Translations under genes and position numbers: made by a program
From: Neostapfia colusana
Taxonomy: Eukaryota > Streptophyta > Magnoliopsida > Poales > Poaceae
NCBI GenBank assembly: GCA_030760725.1
Contig: JASWHV010000001.1
Span: 76,157,683 to 76,221,682, forward strand
DNA length: 64,000 nucleotides
Direction of reading: 5' to 3'
The notes under the pieces: generated by a model
What the model saw: the letters and a program-made list of their open reading frames with translations, nothing else
Database searches by the model: none
Told to the model about the DNA's origin: nothing
Shown here: positions 31,706 through 40,964 of the stretch, in pieces
How the letters are laid out: every line of letters begins with the position of its first letter
Position numbering within the stretch: the stretch's first letter is position 1

Positions 31706-34602
31706 CTAAGAAAACAATTCCGGAAATTGTGCCTTGAGCTCATCTTCTCGCTCCCAGGTGGCTTCCTCTTCTGAGTGATGCTTCCACTGCACCTTGCACA
31801 TCCGGATTCTTTTATTTCTGGTGAGGCGTTCCATTGTCTCCAAAATCTTGTATGGTTGCTCGGCATAAGACAAATCCTCAGCTACGTCCACTTCATTCAT
31901 GGGTAACACCTCTTCTGGCGTCCTCAGGCATTTCTTGAGTTGTGACACATGGAATACATCGTGCACATCCGATAGGCGAGCCGGTAACTCTAGTTGATAC
32001 GCCACTTCGCCTTTCCTCTCCAGAACTTGAAAGGGTCCTATGTATCGAGGTGACAACTTCCCTTTCACCTTGAACCGACGAAGTCCTCGGATAGGGGACA
32101 CCTTGAGATAGACATAGTCTCCCACGTTGAAAACGAGCTCTCTTCTTCGTACATCGGCATAGCTCTTTTGGCGTGTCTGTGCTATCCTCAAGTTGTTGCG
32201 AATTTCCCTCACCTTCGCCTCGGCTTCTTGGAGTACTTCTGGACCAAACACTTTACTTTCCCCTGTTTGGTTCCAAAATAGGGGAGTTCTGCATTTCCTC
32301 CCGTATAAAGCTTCAAACGGTGACATCTTCATACTAGCTTGATAGCTGTTGTTATAGGAGAATTCCGCATACGGTAAGTTATTGTCCCAACTCCGATTGT
32401 TTTTGAGTGCACATGCCCTCAACATATCTTCAAGGATCTGATTGGTTCTTTCCGTCTGCCCATCAGTTTGGGGATGATAGGTAGAACTAAAGTTCAGATG
32501 GGTTCCCATGGTTTCGTGCAACTTCTGCCAGAACCTCGAGGTGAACTGTGTCCCTCGATCCGACACTATCTTCTTGGGCACTCCATGGTAACACACGATC
32601 CTTGACATGTACAACTCTGCCAATTTGGATCCGCTGTAGCTTTCCTTCACGGGGATGAAGTGAGCTACGTTGGTTAGCCTATCAATGATGACCCATATCG
32701 AATCATATCCTGATTGGGTCCTAGGCAGTCCCACTATGAAATCCATACTGATTTCTTCCCATTTCCATTCAGGCACTTTGAGTGGTTGCAATAATCCCGC
32801 GGGTCGTTGATGTTCTGCTTTCACCAACTGACATGTGTCACATAGGGCAACATGTTCCGCGACATCGCGCTTCATGCCATACCACCAATACCTGCTCTTG
32901 AGGTCCTGATACATCTTCGTACTCCCAGGATGAATGGAATAGTCAGAATCATGAGCCTCCTTCAAAATCAATTCACGGATCTCCTTTACTTCTGGCACAC
33001 AGATTCTTTTCCCGTGCCACACCGTTCCTTGTTCATCCTCTCTGAAACCAGGGGCTTTATTTTCCTTGATGAGTTGCCTGATTTCTTGTATCTTCTCATC
33101 ATTCTTTTGACCCTCGCGTATGTCTCGCTCGAGTGTGGAGTCCACTTCCATGGCGATGGCTTCACCACTATGTACCAGGCATAGATTGAGCTTTATAACC
33201 TCGTCCTTCAATTCTGCAGGCATGTCCTTCAAGCTCAACTTATTGACCTGTACTTTCCGACTTAAAGCATCGGCCACGACGTTTGCTTTCCCAGGATGAT
33301 AGTTGATGCCCACATGAAAGTCATTGATTAGCTTTAACCATCTCCTTTGTCTGAGGTTGAGATCTGGCTGTGTGAAAATGTACTTCAAACTCTTATGATC
33401 CGTACATATCTCTGTCCTCTTCCCCATCAAATAGTGTCGCCAAATTTTCAATGCGTGTACCACTGTGGCTAGTTCTAGGTCATGTGTAGGATAGTTTTTC
33501 TCGTGCTTCCGGAGTTGTCGGGATGCATAAGCCACGACATGCCCTTCTTGCATGAGAACACATCCCAATCCGTTTTCAGAGGCATCGCAGTACACCGTAA
33601 AGTTCTTTTGCATATCTGGCATAACCAGCACTGGGGCTGTTGTCAATCTTTTCTTTAACTCCTGAAAACTCGTCTCGCACTGTGGCGTCCATGTGAATGT
33701 GATTCCCTTCTCCAACAGTTTGGTGAGGGGTCTCGAGATTTTAGAGAATCTCAACCGTCGATAGTATCCAGCCAATCCCAAAAAGCTTTGAGCTTCCCCG
33801 ACATTTTCAGGGGTCTTCCACTTCTGTATATCCTCCATTTTGTCAGGATCCACGGAGATTCCTCCCTCCGAGATTATATGTCCTAAGAAGAGAACTCTCT
33901 TCAGCCAAAACTCACACTTACTCAACTTGGCATATAGTTGGTGTTCTCTCAGCCTCTGCAACACCAACCTTATATGTTTCTCATGTTCTTCTTCATCTTT
34001 GGAGAAGACGAGAATGTCATCTATGAAAACCACCACAAATTGGTCCAGATATTCCATGAATACCTTGTTCATGAGATACATGAAGTATGCCGGGGCATTA
34101 GTTAGCCCGAAAGGCATGACAGTGTATTCATACAGTCCGTACCGAGATACGAAAGTTGTCTTGGGAATATCAGATTGCCTTATTTTGAGTTGGTGGTATC
34201 CCGACCTGAGATCAATTTTCGAGAACACACAAGCTCCCCTCAACTGATCAAACAAGTCTTCAATGCGGGGCAATAGGTACTTGTTCTTGATGGATACCTC
34301 ATTCAAGGCACGGTAGTCCACGCATAACCTTTGGGTTCCGTCCTTTTTGGGCACAAATATCACTGGAGCTCCCCATGGTGAGGAACTAGGACGAATATAC
34401 CCCTTCTCCGTCAATTCTCGCAAATGATCCTTGAGTTCTCCCATCTGCTTGGAGTCCATCCGATAAGGTCTCTTGTATATCAGGGCTGTTCCAGGCACTA
34501 GCTCAATTGCGAATTCCACTTCACGATCGGGAGGCATACCTGGCAACTCCTCCGGAAAAACATCTGGATATTCCCTGATGGTCCTGATCTCCTCCAATTC
34601 AC
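31706..34602 (-). CDS. pol: E5 pol: RT, RNase H, integrase, chromodomain
   Basis: A 963-codon open frame from near 34597 to TAG at 31706, entered by frameshift rather than an ATG. Using its own numbering, RT has KIDLRSGYHQ (D129), MPFGLTNAPA and FIDDILVFSK (D193, D194). RNase H has D338, E375 and D400. Integrase has a zinc site with HPG and CDTC (about 549-589) and the catalytic triad D619, D680 and E716. The C-terminal 60 residues form a chromodomain with an aromatic at QPYKIL and VQWKHH, so two of three cage positions are aromatic. Two residues are missing at YYRRLRFSKISRP compared with E1. All catalytic residues are present, so this is the best-preserved pol in the window. It copies RNA to DNA and integrates it. 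Confidence 0.95.
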
Positions 34603-36168
34603 CTCAACTTGATTTAATTTAATGTCCCTCCTAGTCTCTTGTATTGTTATAAACTTTACTTTTGTGCCACTAGGGTGAGTTAGTTCCACCGTTCTGGTCG
34701 AACAATGGATGATTCCTTTATGTTTGGTCAACCAATCCATACCCAAGATAATATCTATCCCTTGTGAATCTATCACTATGAGGTTAGCAGTAAATACTAC
34801 CCCATTAATGTCTAGGTTCACTTTGGGACACACTTGTCTTGTCATTATTTCTCCACCTGGAGAGTTTATGGCTAGCATATGGTTCATTTGTGTTGCTGCT
34901 AGGTCAAGCTTCTTAACAAACCCTTGAGCAATGAACGAGTAGGTAGCACCAGAATCAAATAGCAGGGTTGCAATGCATAAATTGGCAGGAAACATACCAA
35001 CTACCACGTCGGGTGCCTCTTGTGCTTCCTCCATAGTGACGTGGTTCACCCGTCCTCTCATTACATTCTGCTGTTGTGGCTGCGTGGGCTTCTTCTTTGG
35101 GCACTTATGGGCGTAGTGCCCCACTTCACCACAGCTAAAACATTGCACCCCAACCTTAGGTGCCTGGCCTTTGTTGTCTTGGGGTTGGTTTGGGGGTCCT
35201 TGCACTGCTGGTCGAGGTGGATATGCGGGGCGAGGCTGCTGTACAAACTGACGTTGTGGCTGTGCTGGTGCTGCGGGAGGCCTGTAGTTCGGGTTGTACC
35301 CTCTTGCTGCTGAGTAGGGTACCGCAGCACGGTTCGTCTGCCCTGCGGGTTGCTGCCTCAGACGTGGGCGGGTGTTGCTTCCTGAGGCTTGATGTGACCA
35401 CCCGGCCTTCCTCTTGTTCTCATTTTCCAAGGCCTTCAGCTTCCTTTCCACCACAAATGCTCTGTCCACCATCTTTTGGAAGCTTTCATACTCATTTGAG
35501 GACATTGCACACTGCATTTCTGCGGTAAGCCCTTCCACGAAACAATCTTGTTTCTGCTCATCAGTCTCTATGTCTCGTGGGGCATAACGGGATAGTTGAG
35601 TAAATTTAGTGAGGTATTCCCTCACCGTCATGTTTCCCTGCTGCAGTCCCAAGAACTCCTTCCTCTTGTTTTTGAGTTCACCTCTTGGGATGTAATGGTT
35701 GCGGAAGCTACGCTTGAACTCTTCCCAAGTGATGTTCTCAGGGTCATGATTGGCAGCCACGTAGGCGGTCCACCAATCAGCAGCAGGTCCATGCAATTGG
35801 TGAGAGGCAAACAGCACCCTCTCATACCCTTGGCACTGTATGATCCTCATCTTGCTTTCAATGGTCTTTAGCCAATCATCTGCCTCCAGAGGTTCAGCAG
35901 CACTTGCAAACTTTGGAGGTTGAGTTCCTAGAAACTCACTCAACCTTGGTTTACGTGGTGCAGCTTGTGGAGGTGGAACTTGATGCAAGTTGGCCACCAC
36001 TTGAGTCATGTTCTGGATGAGCTGATTTTGATTCTCCAGCATTTGGTGGAGGGGATCAACTCCTTCACGGCGACCACCCCTGTCCTGGCCTCCAGAAAGA
36101 TGAGGGTTGCAGGCCTCATCGTTGTTGTTGGCGGGGTTGGCAGCACGACCTTTTCCTCTTCCGGCCAT
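34498..36168 (-). CDS. gag: E5 gag-protease, frameshifted at its end
   Basis: ATG at 36168, 556 codons. It holds the gag domain (about residues 80-240, WWTAYVAANHD, EYLTKFTQLSRYAP), a Gln/Pro linker, a CCHC knuckle C343-C346-H351-C356 (35101-35142), and a protease with DSGATYSF at 405-412 and DIILGMDWL. A 1-base deletion near 34596-34602, seen against E1, moves the last 40 or so codons out of the pol frame and ends the ORF early. Upstream coding is otherwise unbroken. In related elements gag, protease and pol are one polyprotein. The spacer to ORF0 is about 300 bases. The gag ATG is preceded by CCAG. Confidence 0.95.
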   Translation of the reverse strand: MAGRGKGRAANPANNNDEACNPHLSGGQDRGGRREGVDPLHQMLENQNQLIQNMTQVVANLHQVPPPQAAPRKPRLSEFLGTQPPKFASAAEPLEADDWLKTIESKMRIIQCQGYERVLFASHQLHGPAADWWTAYVAANHDPENITWEEFKRSFRNHYIPRGELKNKRKEFLGLQQGNMTVREYLTKFTQLSRYAPRDIETDEQKQDCFVEGLTAEMQCAMSSNEYESFQKMVDRAFVVERKLKALENENKRKAGWSHQASGSNTRPRLRQQPAGQTNRAAVPYSAARGYNPNYRPPAAPAQPQRQFVQQPRPAYPPRPAVQGPPNQPQDNKGQAPKVGVQCFSCGEVGHYAHKCPKKKPTQPQQQNVMRGRVNHVTMEEAQEAPDVVVGMFPANLCIATLLFDSGATYSFIAQGFVKKLDLAATQMNHMLAINSPGGEIMTRQVCPKVNLDINGVVFTANLIVIDSQGIDIILGMDWLTKHKGIIHCSTRTVELTHPSGTKVKFITIQETRRDIKLNQVEVNWRRSGPSGNIQMFFRRSCQVCLPIVKWNSQLS

Positions 36169-36471
36169 CTGGCATGATCAACCAATGTTAATTTAAAGCA
36201 TTACGTATCATCTTACTACTTTCACTTGTTTGTACTTTGAAGTGTTGAGGCTTTGTTATACTTTTCTGAGGGTTCATATCTCACACAAAAATAACTGCAA
36301 TGTTATTTCATGTGGGTTCACACACCAAAGCAAAACAATCTGGAGACGAGGCTGTGGACAATTGCTCATGGCTTCCACAACTCACGTCACACACCAATCA
36401 TTAACACACCATTAACTAACGTAACGACTCGACTACTCGACATCCTTCTAATTTAAGGGAAAGGCTCTACG
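36169..36471 (-). other. E5 spacer between ORF0 and gag
   Basis: Non-coding AT-rich spacer, aligned with E1 3261-3623. It ends in AG before the gag ATG. Nothing else is seen. Confidence 0.7.
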
Positions 36472-37251
36472 CTACTCGTTTTCTTGAGCTGGCTCCTCGG
36501 GATCTTCCTCATCATTTCGGCTGCCTTCTGACTCTGCTTTGGGTGGGGAGGCTGCTGGTGGAGAAGTGCGACGACACCTGATCGCCCGGCGATCTGGGGA
36601 GTCAGGAGTCCATGTATCATTCACGGTGACACACAGTTCTTTCCCATCTCCTCTTTCTCTCGCTCTCAAGCAGGCTCGCAGCAACGCCTTCGTTTCCTTC
36701 AGGGTGTCCCGAACATCCTGAAGCTCTTGCTGACACTCCTGCAGTCGAGTGCTGAGCATAGCAGCATCCTCCAAGCACAAGTCCATGTGCTCATGGGAAG
36801 TCCCTTGCTGCACTGGTGGGTACTTGTACTCCGTGGTACCACTCTCACGCTGGAGGACATACATGTACTCAGTCCTGTCCATGTGTCGACGATAGATGTG
36901 ACTCTGGCAGGTGATGGCCTCCCAGGTGACATCCTTCTACGCATCGACCTGTGTCGCTCTACATGCTGAAGAGCGGTGGATCTTAAGCAGCTGATTTTCG
37001 TGTATAATCGTCATCTCTGAACTCCATTCTTCCCTCTTCTCACGGATGGTCCTGGTGGAGTTATAGTGGATGATTAGCTTGTCCGTATTGCCGGTGGCTT
37101 CGAGCATACGTCGAAGACGGCGCAACAAGCCTCCTACTGCCAATCCGTAGGAAAGGTACGTCACCGGACGGCTCTCCTCTCTTTCGGCAAGGGCAACTAC
37201 GGGAACTCTCCCTCTTGTGGACTTGCGAGCGGTGCGAATCATGCGAACCAT
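36472..37251 (-). pseudogene. E5 ORF0 with one in-frame stop
   Basis: Same frame and product type as E1 ORF0. It starts at ATG 37251 (MVRMIRTARKST). After 104 codons a TAG near 36937 replaces a Glu codon of E1, then the frame stays open to 36472, giving about 259 codons in all. The tail past the E1 stop is acidic (DEEDPEEPAQ). The coiled-coil part (LCLEDAAMLSTRLQEC onward) and WEAITCQ are conserved. The H3-like motif reads TARKSTRG here, so the K and its neighbours are kept. The E1 and E5 copies carry different stops, so the ancestor was intact. Function unknown. Confidence 0.75.
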
Positions 37252-37253
37252 CT
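37252..37253 (-). promoter_or_regulatory. Candidate splice acceptor before E5 ORF0
   Basis: Element sense TGCTTTTTGTTTTAG directly before the ORF0 ATG, a good polypyrimidine-AG context. It is shared with E1. No RNA support is available. Confidence 0.38.
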
Positions 37254-37450
37254 AAAACAAAAAGCATTTAAACTTAGGTTTGATAAAATTTTAAACAAAA
37301 ATCCTATTTTGAATGAAAGTTGGGGTAAGATGAAGAAAGTGACTCATTAAATAACACTTTTCAACACACACCTTGTAAAAATAGTTTTTAAGAAAAATCG
37401 GGCCCTTAAATACGTCCATTTCTACCTAGGTCCACGTTCCTACGGGCAAC

Positions 37451-37466
37451 CTTGGCTCTGATACCA
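37451..37466 (-). promoter_or_regulatory. E5 primer-binding site (initiator tRNA-Met)
   Basis: TGGTATCAGAGCCAAG in element sense, four bases after the 5' LTR, identical to E1. The leader 37254-37450 is AT-rich with no other feature. Confidence 0.95.
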
Positions 37467-37509
37467 CTTCTGTCACACCCGATTTTTCCGAAGAATAACC
37501 AAGTGAATA

Positions 37510-37546
37510 TCACATGTATGCCAGGATCATTTTCTCATACATGTGA
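37510..37546. repeat. 11-bp inverted repeat in the E5 5' LTR
   Basis: Same arms and 15-base loop as at 28291-28327. It lies in U5, close to the primer-binding site, where retroelement RNA hairpins often sit. Confidence 0.85.
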
Positions 37547-40221
37547 TGACAAATAGTGAAGCATCAATTATTACAAGCCAGGTGTCGAATATAAATAAGT
37601 CTTACATAGCAAATGTCTCGATGGACAAAAATAAGTTCATCACAAGTAAATAAACTAGCAGCGGAATATTATTCTTGAGGGCTCCGTCACAGGCGTTGCC
37701 CGGGGGTCTCCATGAACCTAGAAACCTTCTTCGGGTCCAAAGTCTTGGTCATTATACACCACCTTATTATCTTGACCTGAGCAGCAATATAAACCAACAA
37801 ATATGCAAGGTTGAGTACCGATGGTACTCAGCAAGTGTGGGAAAATTATGTCATGCATGGCTAGAACAAGGGGAGGTTGAACTCATGGTTAAAGCACTAC
37901 GCAATTAATACCTACCACCTTAGCTTATTTAGCACCTACATTACTACACAGGTGAAATGGTCCCAATCTCCCATCCCATCATCATAATCAAATAACCATA
38001 TCATCATTTCCAATGTTAAGCTCCCCGCTTAACATCCACAACTTCCAAAACCATCAATCCTCTAATCATGAATAAGTCCAAGCCGCTCTTGACCGTGAGC
38101 ACGGCTGTCATGATAGTTTTGACTCTGAGAGTTTGTACCACTGTACCCACATGTAGTGATTTCATCCCCCGTTGCCGGGTGGACTAAAAGAACCTCCATT
38201 ATGCCAGTGGCTACGAACCACATTCACACTTCCCAGGTGTGTAGCCAGGAGATCACTACGAAGCCTTTACAAAGGGATTCCTGACGAGCGTGGGCCCACT
38301 GAGGTTTCACCCCTAACAGCATACAAGAGGCTCCAACCCCGCTGCAGTGGCCCCCTCTTGAGCCTTGCGGTTCATATGGTAGTCCAGCTGACACCTATTC
38401 CCCGCACCATCCAACACACCCATACTACGTCGGGGATACACCTAATTAATTGGCCAAGCTGCCCCATCTCAGCATGTGGTTGGCACGGTAAAGCCAGATT
38501 ACATGCTCCATGAACCGGTCCTTAGGATCCAGGCAAGTACTAAACACAAACCCGAGTCTCGTGCACCCAGCACACAACCAAAACATCCAACTTGCCTTGA
38601 TCCCTACCTCTACATAACTCACAATATCTCATTCAAGAGTATGGTAAAATAAACTGATGATCTGATATCCCAAATATCCCATTCTAAGCATGGCTAAGCA
38701 TATGCATAATAATAAATGACATGACAAAATAAATCCCAACCCAAGCTTCAAGGAAACAAGGTAATGCAATTCTAGGGAAACTTCCTAGCATGGGTTTCAT
38801 ATTTCATTTGACAATGCAAATAATTCTATCTACACATCCTAGCATAGGATCAAAGTGGTCAAGGACACTTGTCTCCTTCCTGTTGCTCTTGGAATGGGTA
38901 GTCCTGATCTTGGAAAGGGAGAACTTGCTCTGGAGCAGGTTCTACATCATACCATCACACATAGCAAAAGAAAAACAACAATCCATAAGACATAGTTCAC
39001 ACTTCCACTTCATACAAACCACACATTCACATTTATGAAAGCATTCACAAATTCTATGTGTTGTGGTTACTCTATGTGTGTTGATCTTTGGCTTACATGC
39101 ACTTTTAATCATGTGTATATGATTCCTACTTTTGTATTCACATTTATGCTTGCATACTATATATATGAGTTTCCAATTTAAATAAATTCCTTATATTCAA
39201 TTACTACACCTTTTAGCTACAAAGTATGCATGAAAGGTATTTTCCTTCTCCATATGTGTCCTCGGAATTTCTACCAACGCTAAACTGAATTCTTTGGATT
39301 TTAGAAACTTCATTTATCATTTACTAGTTGCTATATTTTCAGATTTATTTCCTATGCCTAATTGTGAACTTTATTATGAAAATAACAAGACACATCATCT
39401 AAACAGAATAGGTTCTGATCTAAAATATTGAATAATATATTTTTGACCTTTTCCTCTGATATAAACTATTTTACATTTATTTTCCCTATTTTCAGAACTA
39501 TTCTTTACTTTAAAATGTGTCCCTATAACTAACAAATGTGAATAATAAATTAAACTGATTCATTTCAGCCAAAAATCTATTTTTATCTCACTCCAAAGTT
39601 TTCTAAGTACTGAGAAAGTTTTAATTTAAATTTGACAATATGTTTGTCCCACTTTATAAATTTTAAATACTAGCCACATATTCAATTTCCTATATTTAAT
39701 ATCAAACAGGGTTAAAAAGGTAAACTCACCACACTACAGGGTCTATAATATTATTTTAACAATTTTTAGGGGTCTAGCTACTCATAACAGAGGAGTTTTT
39801 CCTAATTTTTATTAAGTCCAGGGGCTAAAACTGATTTTTAAATGAATTTACATGATTTTCTGAAGTTCCAGGGGCTAGATCAGAATTTTCCGGGGCTAGC
39901 TCTTATTTCCCGAGAACCCCAGGGGGTAGCCCGTAAGATTTCCGGTCTTTATAACGCGGGGCTGACCTGGACCGTCCGATTTAAAACAGACGGCTGAGAT
40001 TATAACATCGAACCGGTACGCGGGGATTTAAACTCTACCGTGCGATTTAAAATAAACGGCGCAGACGTGGCCACGTCGCTCTGATCGAGCGCGGGCGGCG
40101 CTGCCGGCGGCGCACGGCGGCGGGAGGCGGCGATCTCGCCGGAGAGTTTCGGATCTTCGGGAATTCTTCCTAGAACTGTGATTTTATGGCATAGATCGGT
40201 GGAGGGGAGGTCGGGGATCTC

Positions 40222-40223
40222 AC
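40222..40223 (-). promoter_or_regulatory. Candidate splice donor in the E5 5' LTR leader
   Basis: CCGAG/GTGAGATCC in element sense, about 270 bases after the TATA-like box. With the acceptor at 37252-37253 it would remove about 2.97 kb containing U5, hairpin and primer-binding site. Confidence 0.38.
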
Positions 40224-40493
40224 CTCGGGGGTTTTCTTGAGCTCGGAGGTCCTGGAAAGCGATCGGCGACGAGGTCCGAGGTGAATTCACGGCGAGGCTC
40301 GTCGGCGCTGTGTTTGAACCGCAAACCACCGAGTTTTCTGCACCTGCGAGGTTCCCCGGAGGCGGTGGATCAAGACCAGCGAGTTAGATCGGAATTTCCG
40401 AGCGTAGATCGGCCAGAATTCGCCGGAGGGGCTCGGGTTCTCACCGGAGTAAAAACTGTGGATCGCGTGGGAAAAACAGAACGAGGCCGGGGT

Positions 40494-40500
40494 TTTTATA
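40494..40500 (-). promoter_or_regulatory. TATA-like box of the E5 5' LTR
   Basis: TATAAAA on the minus strand, the probable promoter of the full-length element RNA. Position is conserved in three other LTR copies. Confidence 0.58.
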
Positions 40501-40636
40501 GACGGGGGAGGGCGGCGGGTTTGTTTAGATCGAGTGGGAGTCCTCCGGAACCAGAATTCGGCCGGAAATCCGGTCGGTTGCGATTGCGCGCGCGCGGGGA
40601 AACAGTCCGAGTTTCGGACGATCGGGTGTTAGGGAT

Positions 40637-40657
40637 GACAGGTGGGTCCCACCTGTC
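40637..40657. repeat. 10-1-10 palindrome in the E5 5' LTR promoter region
   Basis: Identical to 31416-31436, with a GGTCCCAC TCP-type motif inside. Confidence 0.65.
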
Positions 40658-40888
40658 TAAGAGAGAGAGCGAGGGCGCGCGGCTGCGGGCTGGCGCGGGG
40701 GCAGGGTGGGCCGGCTAGTGGGTTTCGGCCCACTGGCCGGTTTTTTTCTGTTTTCCTTTTTTCTTTTTCTATTTCTTTTCTGTTTTGAGTTTAATTTGAA
40801 TTCCAGTTTGAATTTGAATTTTTGCAACACATGCAACACGTCCAAAAATTTTTAAACTCCCCTCTGAACAGGATTTTGGGGTGTTACA

Positions 40889-40893
40889 TCTCA
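40889..40893. repeat. E5 target-site duplication, right copy (tctca)
   Basis: Directly after GTGTTACA. E3 LTR sequence continues from here. Confidence 0.97.
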
Positions 40894-40964
40894 GCAATTC
40901 TTAACCGACTCTCCTAGACATAAAATTCTACATGCGAGTCATACTTAAAAATAGGATGTCAATT
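40894..40964 (-). repeat. E3 5' LTR, inner segment
   Basis: 71 bases matching E3 3' LTR 8622-8693 (CTCTCC, ACATGCGAGTCATACTT), after which the match stops abruptly where E6 starts. The rest of this LTR must lie beyond E6 and E7, outside the window. Confidence 0.88.

Larger units (their letters stand above)
28252..40888 (-). mobile_element. E5: young, nearly intact Tekay/Del-like chromovirus
   Basis: 12,637 bases, minus strand, flanked by tctca. LTRs are 3409 and 3418 bases, with polypurine tract, long pol with chromodomain, gag-protease, ORF0, and tRNA-Met primer-binding site. In a 245-base stretch at the LTR edges I count five differences, so the copies are about 98% alike there. Defects are one 1-base deletion between protease and RT, a TAG in ORF0, two codons missing after the RT, and a small deletion at the 3' LTR start. 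It inserted into the 5' LTR of E3. With E1 it defines one family in this window. Confidence 0.97.
37471..40888 (-). repeat. E5 5' LTR
   Basis: 3418 bases. It contains hairpin 37510-37546, an AT-rich middle without genes, donor-like site 40222-40223, TATA-like box 40494-40500, palindrome 40637-40657 and the pyrimidine tract. As the 5' LTR it would drive element transcription from about 40470 leftwards, giving a U3 of about 0.4 kb and an R-U5 of about 3 kb. Confidence 0.97.
8213..40964 (-). mobile_element. E3: Ty3/gypsy chromovirus split by E4, E5 and E6
   Basis: Minus-strand element with the 3' LTR on the left, polypurine tract, pol with chromodomain, gag and a 1.8 kb leader. The leader is interrupted by copia E4. 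A tRNA-Met primer-binding site and the start of the 5' LTR follow. That LTR is interrupted by E5 at 28252 and then cut by E6 at 40965. Removing E4 and E5 with their duplications leaves about 10.4 kb, with only about 0.47 kb of the right LTR seen. gag and pol have many stops and shifts. It is related to E7, which has the same leader and a similar pol but a divergent 5' LTR half. It inserted into E2. Confidence 0.92.
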
